Source: Tricholoma matsutake (taxonomy: Eukaryota > Basidiomycota > Agaricomycetes > Agaricales > Tricholomataceae). Taken from it: a stretch of DNA of 64,000 nucleotides. Location of the stretch: NCBI GenBank assembly GCA_026075535.2, contig AP026545.1, forward strand, positions 7,130,001 through 7,194,000. The letters run 5' to 3'. A program made the translations under genes and the position numbers. Below, piece by piece: positions 10,140 to 22,342 of this stretch (the stretch's first letter is position 1; every line of letters starts with the position of its first letter). The notes under the pieces are model-generated. The model was not told where the DNA came from. It worked only from the letters and a program-made list of their open reading frames with translations, and ran no database searches.

Positions 10140-13100
10140 CTACCATCCATCCTGGCCAATCTTCTTGAGCAGTTTCCAAAGTTTGGGGCCATGGTAAGCA
10201 TGCTTCATGGTCATCTGAATGATGTCCACAAATTCCTGGTGCACGGCATCGTACTCTTGACCCTTGAAGGAAAGTTTGACATGCAAACCCATGCTAAATT
10301 TGTGGAGGCAGTGCACCAGCTGCGCATCGTGTCAAATTTGTATTGAACAAACAGCAAACTATGCACACATGTAAGGGCCATTGTGAGACAAGATTCCAGG
10401 AGGCCCCCACTTTCGAGACCAGGGAGACAGTCATACTTTCCACTGTAATAAAACCTCTTGCATAGTTTGATAATGGCAGGATGCGAAAAATTGTTAGTAC
10501 GGCCCTAGTGTATAATCAGGAGTGATACAAAGGAAATGCCATGGAAAGGAGTTTACCTGTTCGTCGAGCTTTAATCCAACATGAAAACGGGAGTCTTTGA
10601 GAAGCTTCTTAACATTATTTGCAACAACTTCCTCCAACTGATCGGAATTGTGGTTGAAATTGAGCTGCAGATAAAGATCATCCTTATAAAAAATTTGAAT
10701 GACGTCCCACCTGACAGTCTTCATGCGCCCACAAGTTGTAGCCCCTTCCTTGAAGACCTGAAGATGTGTTAAAGAATCCCAATTACTAGATCAAAATGTT
10801 GTCAGGACTTACAAGTGTAGTCATACCAACTTTGTTGGCCTCGTAAACCACTGTGATGATGTTAGCTAGGGTGGAACACAGAGGGGGGGGCAACTGACAT
10901 GTGTCTATCTCAGCATCCTTGTTTTCAGTCATGTATTTGTTGATGGCTTTGAGGATACACTCTTGGGCAATCTTGAGGTACTTGTCGCTGCGCTCTGGGA
11001 AGGGGATGTCAGTGTGGATAACATATCTAAATAAGGCTTTAGCTGAATTAAGAATGTGGACCCAGTGACCCTCGTAAAAGCCAAGTTGTGATGGTATAGG
11101 GTCCTTGTGGGACCTTGAGTTGTGGGATGCACAGATCCTGGGAGACGCATTGGAGTCACTTTCATTGTCGGAACCCAACCCATCAGTAGGACAGCTGTGG
11201 GATTCGTTGGTATGGCAAGGTGCATTTGGATTATTGCTGTGAGTGCCAGAGAAGCACGGTGTTTTCTCCTCACTGCAAGGCAAGGAGGAAGGATGGGATA
11301 CATCTGCAGTCATGCGGGGTGCTCCCACATGATGTCGAGAGGGGTTGGCTGCATAGCTAGGCAGTCTTTTAGTATGAGTGAGACAAAACAAGAGAAAGGA
11401 TGGTATCCTACATGGGTGCTCCCTGGCTACAAACAGCATGAGGTTTCAGAGGCTTTATGGGTTTATTTTTCTGTCGATGCATGTCCAGGACTGCATGAGA
11501 ATTGTCGTCGACCTCTTCATCTGTAATTATATTAGTATAGATATGATTAGAATCAGAGCTTTGACTCACAACAGTTAACATTTTCTTTCCTGTGCAATTT
11601 ACGAAGCATATCCTTTTTCTCCTCGAGAAAGTGCAAGGCCCTCCTATCATCTTCATCCGGCAACATTTCATCAATGGGAGGTTCTAAACGAAATCAATGA
11701 GACATGAATATTAGATAAATGAACCATACCAATGGGACTAAAATCATGGTATGGGCGATTAACAGTGCTATTGGTTGCATTGCATACAGCACCTGAATCC
11801 TTGTCAGTTTCTTCATCTGCGTTGCGGAAGCTAAGTGGAATAAAACTGGGTCGAGCATTCAGAACATATAGTGTTTAAAAGTCCGGTCCGGTCCGGTTTT
11901 TTTGACCACAACAGGGGCAACCGTGGACCGGACCGGTTGCTTACATGCTCAAAATTAAGGCAACCGAAGACCGGACTGGGGTAAACCGGTTCTACTCGGT
12001 TGCCTCACGGTTGCCAAACTGGTTTAAAACCGGTCCATACATAGACTGGTCCTGACCAGTTCACAACCGGTCAGGACCGACTATTTGTACACTAATATAC
12101 ATGTCTCAAAGTAACATATTTCAATAACTAGTAGTAGTAATAGAAGTAAACGCTACTGACAAAATCATAAATGAATGGCTAGACCATGTGGCTAGTGCTT
12201 TGGGGTGTGTGTATATATTATATATATAGTGTCTATTCAAAGTTTACAAAAGGATTGGTTGAGCCATTATTGAATTACAGTACTATGGAGTTCTGAGAGG
12301 AATGAGGAGGAAGGGTTGCTTACCATGAATGAATTACTGCACCGTTCAACTAGCGCTTTGGGGAGAGCATATATATACTATATGTTGTGTATAATCCAAG
12401 TTTACGAAATGATCGGTTGAGCCGTTATTGAAGTACAGTACTATGGAGTTCTGAGAGGAATGAGGAGGAAGGGTTGCTTACCATAAATGAATGACTTCAC
12501 CGTTCAACTAGCTATTTGGGGAGAATATATATATACTATATATTGTGTCTAATCCAAGTTTACGAAAGGATCGGTTGAGCCGTTATTGAATTACAGTACT
12601 ATGTAGTTCTGAGAGGAATGAGGAGGAAGGGTTGCTTACCATAAATGTATTACTGCACCGTTTGACTAGCGCTTTAGGGAGAACATATATATACTATATG
12701 TTGTGTATAATCCAAGTTTACGAGAGAATCGGGTGAGCTGTTATTTAATTACAGTGCTACGGAGTTTTGAGAGGAATGAGGAGGAAGGGTGTTTACCATG
12801 AATGAACCACTGCACCATTCAACTAGTGCATTTGGGTGGATGTAGATATACTCTATACAGTGTGGAATCCTGGTTTATGGACATAGCTGTTAAGGCATTA
12901 CAATCCTACAATAACTTATTTGGTCACTCAGTGCCAGCACTCAGATTACTTGTATCAAATATAATCTATTGATCACTTACCTTAGCAGCACATCAAATTA
13001 TGATCAAAGACCAGTTGCAACTGGTTGCAACCAGTCTTTACCCAGTCCATAATTATTTGAAAAACTACACAACTGGCAACTGGACCAGTCCACAACCACT

Positions 13101-14345
13101 GCTGCAGAACCTGTGAGACAGACCGGACCACGGTTGGGTCCGGTTCGGTTGCCGGTTTTTTTTTGGTCCATGCAACTGGACTTTCAAACACTAAGAACAT
13201 ACCCAAAGTAAAAACTGATTTATTGCGCCGATACAACCTCCTGGATTGGGGAATTTCCTCCTCCTCCTCCCCATCCTCCTCCCCCTCCCCTCCCTCCCCC
13301 TCCCCCTCATTGTCGTTGTCATCGTTGTCGTTGACATTAGATCCTAGGAAAAATTAGAACAAGTGTGTTATGGCATCATTGGGGGCATGGCCGAACCATA
13401 AGGAATATTGTATTGCATTTGCTGGGACTCAACCACAGGTTCTACAACAAGTGTTAGTGTGGGAAGTGAATGCGGGGAAGGCCTACCATGAGGGCCTTCA
13501 TCACCGTTTGCACCAGTGACATTGCCAAAATTATCTACAATGCCAGAATCATCTGGGGATATATGTTAGTATGGCATGAGGAAATACAGGGAAACTACAT
13601 GGACCCAAAGAGCCCTCATCAACATTATTGCTGGGATCCACACTGAACTCTTCTTGATCCACATCCATGCCAGTGGCTTGGTAGGAATCATCCTCAGAGT
13701 TGGGGACAGTTTCTGATGATTCTGCGAATGTGTTGGTGGCCTTGTGGTTTGATGTCGTGACCCCAGTCGTAGATCTTGAAGTGACAGAATTCAGCTTGAA
13801 ACCAAAGGCGGAACCAGGTTTCGCAGGAACCAAGGAAGGTTTTGGGATGGTAAGAGTCAGTGGGCATTCATCTTCAATGGGTAAGGAAGATTTAACCTTG
13901 CAAAGCATCAGAATGTGTATCAGCAATCATAAGTAACTTACCCCATGTCATTTCTGGATGGGGGGCGCCATGTTGTTCTCAGGCATCTGGGGGGGAATCC
14001 CCTTGGTCTTGCATTGCTTTTTAGCATCTGGACAAAGGTCAGGTTGAATTTGGTCTGAAATGACTGCGAGCTGTGCGATGACTCCTCCTTGACCATGGGT
14101 CAAACACTTCGGTCTTGAATCATCTGAACTACATATATCAGATGACAAAGAGTAATAGCTGGGGAACACTTACCTAGTTTGGTATCCATTGGTCATGGGA
14201 AGTTGGGAACAGGATGATGAGATGTCAAGGTGACACATTATGGAAAAGACTTACCAGCTTCAATGACTTTGAGGGATTTTTTGACAGGAAATTCAGATTC
14301 ACCGTCATCATCCAGGGATCTTGTCCTCCTCACCATGATGGTCAT
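10140..14345 (-). CDS. DUF6532-family protein, 13 exons, hAT-bearing intron and one premature stop
   Basis: I can place exons on the minus strand at 14255-14345, 13942-14123, 13599-13896, 13487-13552, 13397-13441, 13203-13343, 11730-11816, 11570-11683, 11412-11520, 10813-11356, 10557-10757, 10367-10504 and 10140-10319. They join in frame. The first ATG is at 14343-14345, with a second in-frame one at 14334-14336. The N-terminal half is low complexity with an acidic run (DNDDNDNEGEGEGG). The C-terminal half has features of the Agaricomycete DUF6532 family: IPSQLGFYEGHW, YVIHTDIPFPERSDKY, NNFSHPAIIKLCKRFYYSG and a terminal FVDIIQMTMKHAYHG. Function is unknown. An in-frame TGA at 13948-13950 would cut off nearly everything, unless translation starts downstream. 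The hAT element at 11869-13193 sits inside intron 6. Confidence 0.7.
11869..13193. mobile_element. non-autonomous hAT element, 1325 bp, 8-bp TSD
   Basis: The ends are TAGTGTTTAAAAGTCC (left) and, on the other strand, TAGTGTTTGAAAGTCC, followed by CCGGT-rich subterminal sequence. The flanks are an 8-bp direct duplication, AGAACATA, at 11861-11868 and 13194-13201. These ends and the 8-bp duplication are diagnostic of hAT transposons. There is no transposase inside; the centre is a 158-bp tandem array. It lies in an intron of the DUF6532 gene, starting 9 bp from the 5' splice site. Confidence 0.9.
12168..12860. repeat. 158-bp tandem array inside the hAT element
   Basis: About 4.4 units are present. 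The shared landmark TTACCAT falls at 12320, 12478, 12636 and 12793, giving periods of 158, 158 and 157 bp. Units share a core around GAGTTCTGAGAGGAATGAGG and differ by small substitutions. Confidence 0.8.
14124..14254 (-). promoter_or_regulatory. intron 1 of the DUF6532 gene with internal AG|GTAAGT junction
   Basis: The 131-nt intron starts with GTAAGT. At 14173/14174 it contains a 3' splice site followed immediately by a second GTAAGT donor, leaving a zero-length exon. That is the layout of a recursive splice site. The reading frame joins correctly only if the whole 131 nt is removed. Confidence 0.4.
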
Positions 14346-14549
14346 TGAGGAAGAACAAGAAGAGAGCTGACATGGCAATTGTTTACAATTCAACAACATT
14401 TGTCTTACAAATTGATGTAACTACATATGCACACTATCATATGACTTGACTCTGTTATGAACAGCTCTTCAATGTAAAAGTAAATCTTCCACTTCATATC
14501 CAGATAGTAGATCTTCTGAGCAGTATTGGTATTTAGAGGCTATGATTCA

Positions 14550-14956
14550 TTAAGACTTAGAGGAAGACATACATTTGTGCCAAGACCTAATGCGCAGGGC
14601 CTCCCCAAAGCCACTTTGCCTGATAAGATGTCGAGCTTTCCCAACTCGGAACTCTGCTTCTGTTAATCGACTTTGAGCTCTATGGAACTTCCACACTGCC
14701 CACTGCATTTTGGCAAGGGCATCTTGCAAGCGCATTCGGATTCATGGCAGTTGGTCTTGCATGTGGAATACAAAGATACAGCCTCTCGATAGCTGTTAAT
14801 GGCCATCTAGATGAGCCAAAGATGTCAATTTCTAGTGAAATCAATAGATACAGAGACCTTACCTCTTTGCAGTTTGTTTGTTAATTGCTGAATCACTGAT
14901 TGTTGATGCCAAAAAGTTTGCACAACAAGTTTTGGCACATGACATCGGCGTAACAT
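14550..14956 (-). pseudogene. small divergent ORF beside Plavaka, unknown
   Basis: The minus-strand ATG at 14954-14956 overlaps the plus-strand transposase ATG at 14955 in the palindrome ACATGT. The first exon reads MLRRCHVPKLVVQTFW; then comes a GTAAGG...CTAG intron and a helical Arg/Gln-rich stretch (MRLQDALAKMQWAVWKFHRA) up to 14550. The exons do not join in one open frame, and a TGA just upstream of MRLQDAL could come from CGA. It may be a decayed companion gene or chance antisense sequence. Confidence 0.3.
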
Positions 14957-17900
14957 GTCCAAGTCGGTGTGCCCACAATGTGCCCACAAATTTCAAGATA
15001 GGAAGGCCCTCTTATGCCATATGAACTACCCCCTCAGGTCTTGCTATAACCACTTCCAGGAGGTGGCAAACCTCTTAGAAGATCTTCAGAGGTACAACAA
15101 CCTTAAACATCAACTGCAACATCAACTCAATCACCTCTCACCTTCATCAGATGATGAAACTGACACCACACAACCAGCTCAAGAGTCCATGGACGTTGAT
15201 CCACCATTCATCGAGTCATTTGATGGAACTAGTCCTGATGGTGGACCATTTGTCAAAAAATATGAAGGAGCAGCCGAGGAGTATGGAGTGGGTGTGACCT
15301 TCATGTCGGAATTTAACCATGATCAGTATGCTCCAGAACACATTGAAAATATCTATTATCCATTCGCCTCAAGGGATGAATGGGAACTAGCTGCCTTTTT
15401 ACTCTGGTCTGATCTAAGCATGGGATCTATTGATTCTTTTCTGTCATTGAAACTAGTGAGTGCCACACCGCTTGTACTGTTTTTGTTATATAACTATCAA
15501 CCCTCCACATAGGTTAAAAACTTAAATCTATCATTTGGGATGGCCAAACACTTACATGGCCTTGCTGAAATGCTCCCCAAGGGACCGGAGTGGCGATGCA
15601 AACACTGGAGTACCCCATATCCAACAAAGAATAAACTTGATCTCTTCTATTGCGACCCACTTGATTGCATACAGTCTATTCTATCCAACCCTTTAATGAA
15701 AGGCCATCTACAATTCTCGCCGCTATGCATCTTTGACTCCATGGTGAGGGCAATGAGGATCTATAGCGAGTGGTTAACAGGCAATGTCGCGTGGTCAATG
15801 CAAGTGAGTTCCTGAGATTAAAGTCACAAGAGGCTTTCCTTATGGCTCCACAGGATCAGCTACCTAAAGGAGCCACTCTTCTTGGCATTGTTCTATCATC
15901 TGATAAAACCAATATTTTGGCAATGACTGGTGGACGTGTTGCTCATCCCCTCCTCATAAGCCTCGCGAACCTTTTTATGAACTTTTGGATGAAGGCATCA
16001 AACCATGCTTTCCTTCTACTTGCATTGCTCCCTGTCCCCAAATTCATCCACTGAGACTGAAAGCTTCGTGGTATCTTAGAGAATCCCATGATACACAAAT
16101 GTTTGGACTTCATTTTGAAACCACTCAAAAAGGCAGCCAAAGTCGGTATCATGATGTCAGACCCAGCCAGTTCTCTTCACTATGTGTTTACTCCTCTTGC
16201 CGCATACATGGTTGATGTGCAAGAGGCATTATCACTTGCAGGGGTTGCTGGGAAAACTTTGCATCTCACTATGGCAACTTACAAACAATTTGGTGATCCC
16301 TTTCAGCATGAGCTGCAAACAGCTTCAACCACCCTTGCACAACTACATGCTCTCGAGCAAGAGTTCAGCCCCTGGGACCTCAACTCATATATCCCAGCAG
16401 CCAAAAAGAAGAGACTGAGTGGCATACATTGTCCATTTTATAGGGATTGGCCTCTTTCAGACCCCTCTAAATTCTTTATGCTGGAGCCACTCCACCACTG
16501 GCACAAGATGTTCTGGGACCACAATGCGAAATGGTGCATTCGTATGGTCGGCCCTGCCAAGATCGACTTCCAGTTCTCAATTCTTCACCCGCTCACTGGC
16601 TTTCGACAGTTTCATGAAGGCATCTCTAACCTGAAACAAGTCACTGGATGAGAACACTGCAACATTCAGCATTATATCATAGCTGTAATTGCCGATGCCA
16701 TTCCCAAGGATTTTTTGATCGCCATTCGCTCACTGATGGACTTTCAATATCTCGCCCAGGCCCCTCGAGTATCTAGTCGAATATGCATGGAAATTGATAA
16801 TGCACTTAAGGAATTCCACGATCATAAAAGCATGATTTTATCCTCTGGTGTGCGATACAGAAAGGCCAGGAACGTAATTAATAACTGGTACATCCCAAAG
16901 CTCGAACTTCTCCAGAGTGTCACCTCAAGCATCCGTGACAATGGAGCAGCAATACAATGGAGTGCAGATCCCACCAAATGATGTCATATCACCAAAATCA
17001 AGGAACCCTCAGATCTCACTAACAACCAAGCATACAAGTCTCAGATCTGCCATCATCTTGATCGCAGGGAAAGATGTTGGCAGTTTGACCTTGCCACTGC
17101 CATTTGCAAAGCCCATGATGACATTTTTGGCCCTAACAATATGCCTCACATTGGAATTGAAGATGGTGGTGACAATGGTGGCCCTAATGATTCTGATGAT
17201 GAACCAGAAGGATGCATTTTGCACTGTGTCACCACAAAGGCCAGACCCCTTCGAACTGTTGCTCCAGTGTCTGGGACTGCTCGAAGGAATGGTGATTACT
17301 TTGAGCTTGCTAGTGCTCTCCAACGTGGTCTTTACCCCAATGCACCTCTCCCATTTAGGACCATCGTGCATGGCGAGACAGCTTTGCACCTGACTAGGGA
17401 TCCTACCATGAAGACAATGACAATCGGTGATGTCATGGACAAGTTCAACCTACCAGATTTACGCGGTGCTCTTGCCAACTTCTTAGATTGCATCAACAAT
17501 GAACAGCCTCTCAAGATCAGTAGTCGCAGGGCTGCCAATGCCGATTCTCCATTACCTTTCAATCATCTCCAAGTCTGGACCAAGGTGTAAGTTCAGAATC
17601 AATCTTATCATGCCCCACATTCCATTCTCCCCCCCCCAAACAATCAATGCCCTTCCCCCGTCTGGGGTATGGACCTTTGGGCACTCTGATGTTGTTCTCA
17701 TCAATACAGATAACAACAAAGTTTGGCCTCAGAGTGGGCTCAAAGGTGCTTCCTTTCATATATCCATCCCATGTACTAATGTGCCAACTTGGTTTCAGGG
17801 CATCATATCACCCAGCTTCATCTTATTTTTCATGCTGTTCCATTTAGAAGAGCTCCATATTCTCCTGGTACAGATTTATTTCTCACGTATGCCCAGCATT

Positions 17901-18195
17901 TCGACATTGTACCTCAGTTGAACCCAACTGGCAAGGGACAATTAAATGAGAGGGGTTCTTATCCAGAGCCATCGACTGGGATGTACCTCTTGAAGCACGC
18001 CCACCGGAATGATGGATCAATCATTGGGGATGTTATATCCTTAGTGCAACTCTGAGCACTTGTGGATCTCATACCGCATTTTGGGAAAGTGGCAAGCAGG
18101 CAACTAACAAAAGAAACCATTTTGGTGTACAGCTCAGAATTCTGGTTGAATAAGTATTTTGAGAAAGAACTTTTTTTTGCTTTAAAACACATGTA
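14955..18195 (+). pseudogene. Plavaka-family transposase, decayed
   Basis: This is the transposase of a CACTA-related Plavaka DNA transposon (DDE-type cut-and-paste). The N-terminus carries a C2H2-like zinc finger (CPQCAHKFQDRKALLCHM). Family blocks follow in order: YEGAAEEYGVG, NIYYPFASRDEWELAAFLL, DPLDCIQSILSNPLMKGHL, EWLTGNVAWSMQ, LPKGATLLGIVLSSDKTN, MTGGRVAHPLLISLANL, IMMSDPASSLHYVFTPLAAY, FWLNKYFEKELFFAL. Introns at about 15454-15511, 15802-15852 and 17741-17800 have GT-AG ends. Stops occur near 16052, 16649, 16979, 17588 and 18052, and a frameshift sits in a C homopolymer near 17629. Most stops fit CGA to TGA. No intact copy of this gene is in the window. Confidence 0.9.
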
Positions 18196-18606
18196 GTTCT
18201 TACTTTCACCAAGTTGACACCAATATCATTTGGTTTCTCCCGATATTTGTTTTGTGCCCGAGGACATCGTTCTTATTGCATTGAATATTTTGCTCATTAT
18301 ATTACTTTTTCATGGCCACTGGCAATGGTGAGAACAATGTGGCGCCAAACATCCATCAATTTCTTCCTCAACGTTCACCACTGCGACCACAGATCCTACC
18401 GATGACATACCTCATTCCTGTCACATATCTGATGTAATTTCATAATATGTAAGTCTTATGCTATGATCTTCATCTATTGCTCAGGGAAAATGTTGTCTCA
18501 AGCTGGTCTCTTTCAGCATTATTTCATGACCCACCACAAGACTCCTCCAAGACAAATTTGGGGAAAACTATCACCTAAATTAAGCAGATCCTCAATAAAA
18601 ACTATC
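18196..18606. other. spacer between Plavaka and the dynein fragment
   Basis: No gene or terminal repeat was found. An open reading frame runs in from 18463 to the dynein ATG, but its translation shows no family resemblance, so it is probably 5' flank carried along with the dynein fragment. Confidence 0.45.
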
Positions 18607-20527
18607 ATGGATTCATCAACTTTATGCATCAAAATGGAGGTGTCACCACCACCACCACCACCACCACCACCAGCCCTTACAACTAACGGCATAAACCACA
18701 ATACACCTCCTGCTGAACCCACAGTTGTGTTCAATTTGGAAATATTCCATTCATATCTACTTGCTCTACTGCCTCCTGTGATTGGAGCTCTACCTTCGGA
18801 GCTTGACTCGGTCTTTGACGATGAATTTGACAAGCGAGTGGCTTGTTTTGCCGCAGACACTGGAGGTTCCTTATATGTCATAAAAGCAAAGGAAGATTCA
18901 GAAGGTATGTATCCTTGTATTTCAGACATTTGGCATCATTCCTGATCGTGCTGGATACAGATGATGGACCCCCAACATTTACCTACCACCTGACCGCACA
19001 TCTCACATACCATGCCTCCCATGTAACAACACTCGCCCTCATCAAACGAGGTCCTACACTTGACCCTCTAACACCTCTCGCCTCCCAATTACACTTCCTA
19101 AATCTCTTTGGTGACAATGAGACTCCCTACGAGAGCCTCCACGCACTAGTAAGCTGTGGCGTGAAGCCCTGGTTCGATGCCTTCGTCAGAGCCCACGCTA
19201 GTGGGAAGGACAGAGACACAAGGATGGGGATCCCTGTGATGAAGAAGAAATTTGCTGAACTCAAGCTCTCACCGCTGCATCTGCAGCAGAATGTTGAGAT
19301 CCCAGAAATGCACCTTGTCATCCATCCCATGATCCAGCATGCAATCAAACAGTTGATCACACAGGCAAACATTTCTCACATCCCTCCAAAGCTGCTGAGT
19401 GATAGTTCGTTTTTGAATTTGTTGCATGGACATGCAAATATGTGGATTAAGGTGATACAGAGCATGATGAAACTGACCAGGGACATAGTGTCGGGCACAG
19501 CATCGCAGGAGATTAATTTTTGGCTGAGTTTGGAGTGTGCACTGGATGGGATTGAGGTGCAGTTGAGGAGTGATGAAGTGAATATGGTGATCAACTGTTT
19601 GCAGAACATGAAGCGGTTCCAGGCGACAGTTAGTTTCATTGTGGATACAGGGCTGAAGGATGCAATGGACCTTGGTGTGTACCCTGTCATCGACATTTCC
19701 TACATGCTGAAACTCACTCTCGATCATTCCTACAGTACACAAATATAACCAGCTGATGAAAGACTTCCCTCTGAATGAGCTGCTCTCTGCCACAGACCTT
19801 GACAAGATCCAGGAATCCCTGGTTCTCATCTTTGGACACATCAGCTGGAAACTTAAGCTTTCACCTTATCCAATCTGGCATGCACTTCCACTCGTTGAAG
19901 CCATCTCCCAGGATTTCAATGACCAGCTACTGCACATCCTAACATCGCAACAGTTGCCGTACACCCCCTACAAGATGTTTGATCGGCTCCTCGTGCAGAT
20001 GATGAACATCTTTCGGATGTGGGATGATCAGATCGGAGAATTTACCAATGTTGCATGGGATGTTATAAGAAGGAAGCGATCTGAGAAGTTCATCCCTATT
20101 AAGGTGCAGCCAGCACATGCGAAGCTCCAAGAGAGGACAAGGTATCTAAGGGACTGGAGGAAACAACATGAACAGCTGGCAGTGATGACGGGTCCAACGA
20201 AGGGGCTGGGGGGTGTGGGGATGGAGGTAGGAGGGATGGATATGGAAGAGGAGGTCAAGGAGGCATATGAGGTCGTGAAGTGGATTAATGTGCTTGATGT
20301 GTCTGTTGGTGGGTCTTTTGGTTGAGCAGTGTTGTTCCATATCCTGTATGCTGACTGTGGTTTTGTGTTATAGAGGGTACAGAAATTTGGGTAGCCGCTG
20401 AGAATGCATACAATGAGTGGGTGTCACATGTGGAGAACCAGATCATTGCACAGTTGAGGGATAGGCTTGGGACAGCGAGGAATGCAAATGAAATGTTCAG
20501 AGTGTTTTCAAAGTTTAATGTGTTGTT
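18607..20527 (+). pseudogene. cytoplasmic dynein heavy chain N-terminal fragment, part 1
   Basis: This matches the N-terminal (DHC_N1 tail) region of fungal cytoplasmic dynein heavy chain, the motor that moves cargo toward microtubule minus ends. The ATG is at 18607. Exons 18607-18904, 18961-19674, 19736-20308 and 20374-20527 join in frame through GT-AG introns. Recognisable blocks include LALLPPVIGALPSELDSVFD, HVTTLALIKRGPTLDPL, LHLQQNVEIPEMHL, HKYNQLMKDFPLNELLSATD and [21 protein letters not shown] poly-Pro run follows the start. The full protein is over 4000 residues; only the first several hundred are here. Exon 4 is interrupted by the Ngaro element at 20527/20528. Introns are retained, so this is a DNA-level copy, not a retrocopy. 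Confidence 0.88.
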
Positions 20528-20686
20528 AGAAGTTTAGGATGAGAGATGATGAATAAATGAGGAATGAAGGAATGAGGAATCGCAATACAATAAACATATG
20601 GCTTTGCAGCCATGGGAAAGTTTGTATCCTGCCTCTCCCCATATCGCTCTTCGATACAAAGCTTTCCTATGCAAGTTTTTTGTTCA
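20528..20686 (+). repeat. Ngaro split repeat A1
   Basis: It starts AGAAGTTTAGGATGAG and ends GTTTTTTGTTCA. It is repeated at 25657-25815 with a few transitions, mostly at CG/TG/CA sites. Confidence 0.9.
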
Positions 20687-20722
20687 TATATGCTACACGA
20701 TTTCTTTTAAAAGAGCATTGAA

Positions 20723-22342
20723 ATGGCTGCTGGGTCTTCAGGAACTGAAGGGCACATCCAACCCTCTGACATGGCACAATCACTTCAACAGTTTGATCCG
20801 ACTATGTTGAATCCTACCCTTTCATTATCTCAAGCCCAACGCACATTCTTCCTGACTTCAAACCAGAGTCACGACACTCTAGTTGCCCTTAATAGTGCTA
20901 TAGGCCAACACAATTTGGAACACACATGACTGGAAAAGAAAAAGGATACTGATTCAGGTGCCAAACAAATGGCTCTGGGTCCTTTAGAAGCTCTCCTTCC
21001 TTTGTTGACCACTGGAGTCGCATCGTCTGGAATACCCTCTTCATCTACGACAGCTGCTACTCTATTGGGACCACCCCTTTTCACAATGACTGTGAGACAA
21101 CCTCCATCTTCAAATGTGCCTAACGTCCCCGTGACTTCGAACGCTTCCATTGCTCCTGCACCACCAACCACTAGTTCCCTAGCTCCATCGGCTCCCCTTG
21201 TTTCATCAACAACCTCTTCAACAACTTTGCGTGTTCCTTCAGTGTCTGATCTTCTCTTGTTACTCAATCAACTTTCTCCTTCATCACAACAATGGGTGTC
21301 TGCTTCCCTGGCCATCTCCTCTGGCACCTCATCATCGGCTCCTGGTAGTGCTGCTCCACCTTCTTCCACTTCTTCCACAGCTTCGAACCCCTTCATCACC
21401 AACATTGAAGGCCCTGCTTCCACCACCTACTCTGCAGCTTATCAACAGATCCCCCTGCAGCTTATGGTTCTCCTGAACAAATGTGTTTATCTTCCTTTGA
21501 CTCTCTTCTCCAATGAGGCCTGGAAAAAGATGCATCTTGCAGGCAGCTCTCTTGTCTATGTGAAACAACCAGATCCTCTGGGTGGTAAGGCAGAGAACCT
21601 GATGTCTACAGAGCAGTTTGGGAGTGAAGCAGTTCTTACCCAGGAGGTTTGGGAAGAAGCATGGAGAAATTATCTCTCCTTTCTTCATACTCTACCCTCT
21701 CCCCACTCCCACTCTTGTTGGCGGCTTCATTTTGACTGGGTCACCTCTCAATCGGATTTTCAAACCCTCTTCACAGCCTATCATCAGTTTGACATATTGG
21801 AATGCTCCTCTTACATTCTGGACACACGAGCTTTTTGCGAAAAATCATATGAAGCTAAGTTTCAATCCATCAGAGTAGACCTCTTATCAACGGCCATTTT
21901 GGAACAGGTGACAAACTTTGTTGACCACTGCCCTCGATCTCCATATCGAGGTGGATGCTCCTCAGTTGTTCAATCATCTGTGCATGCCCATAAACCGTAC
22001 TCCCATTCCTCATCATCCTCCTCCTTTCTGGTCAGCACCTCAGGATCTTCTGGCATCTCGAGGTGCATCATCTGCTCTCAAGTCAGACATCGCTTTAGCC
22101 TCTGCAGTCACGAAACATTTCTGGACAACAGCACAACTTTCTCCAAACATTCTGGAAAAGGACTTTTCTCCAGAGTTCATAACACTTCCTTGTGCATCTC
22201 ATTCAACATCGGTGGGGAATGTCTCTGTAAGGGCCATGGCCCCCAAGCCCGAATTGAACACCATTGCTCTTTCTGTGGGGATGCCAATCATTTCGCCCTC
22301 GCCTTCTCCTGCCGAGCACCAGGACCAGAGTCTGCTTCATAA
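20723..22342 (+). pseudogene. Ngaro Gag-like ORF
   Basis: The ORF starts at 20723 (MAAGSSGTEGHIQPSDMAQ) and is interrupted by a stop at 20927-20929. It then runs open from 20969 to 22342. The middle is Ser/Thr/Pro/Ala rich. Near the C-terminus are two zinc-binding patterns, CIICSQVRHRFSLC (CX2CX4HX4C) and CSFCGDANHFALAFSC. This layout matches the Gag-like ORF of Agaricomycete Ngaro elements. Pol overlaps its 3' end in another frame. Confidence 0.75.

Noticed and set aside
18463..18606. Extra N-terminal sequence for the dynein fragment
   Set aside because: Open by chance; family resemblance starts only after ATG 18607, and the upstream translation matches nothing I know.
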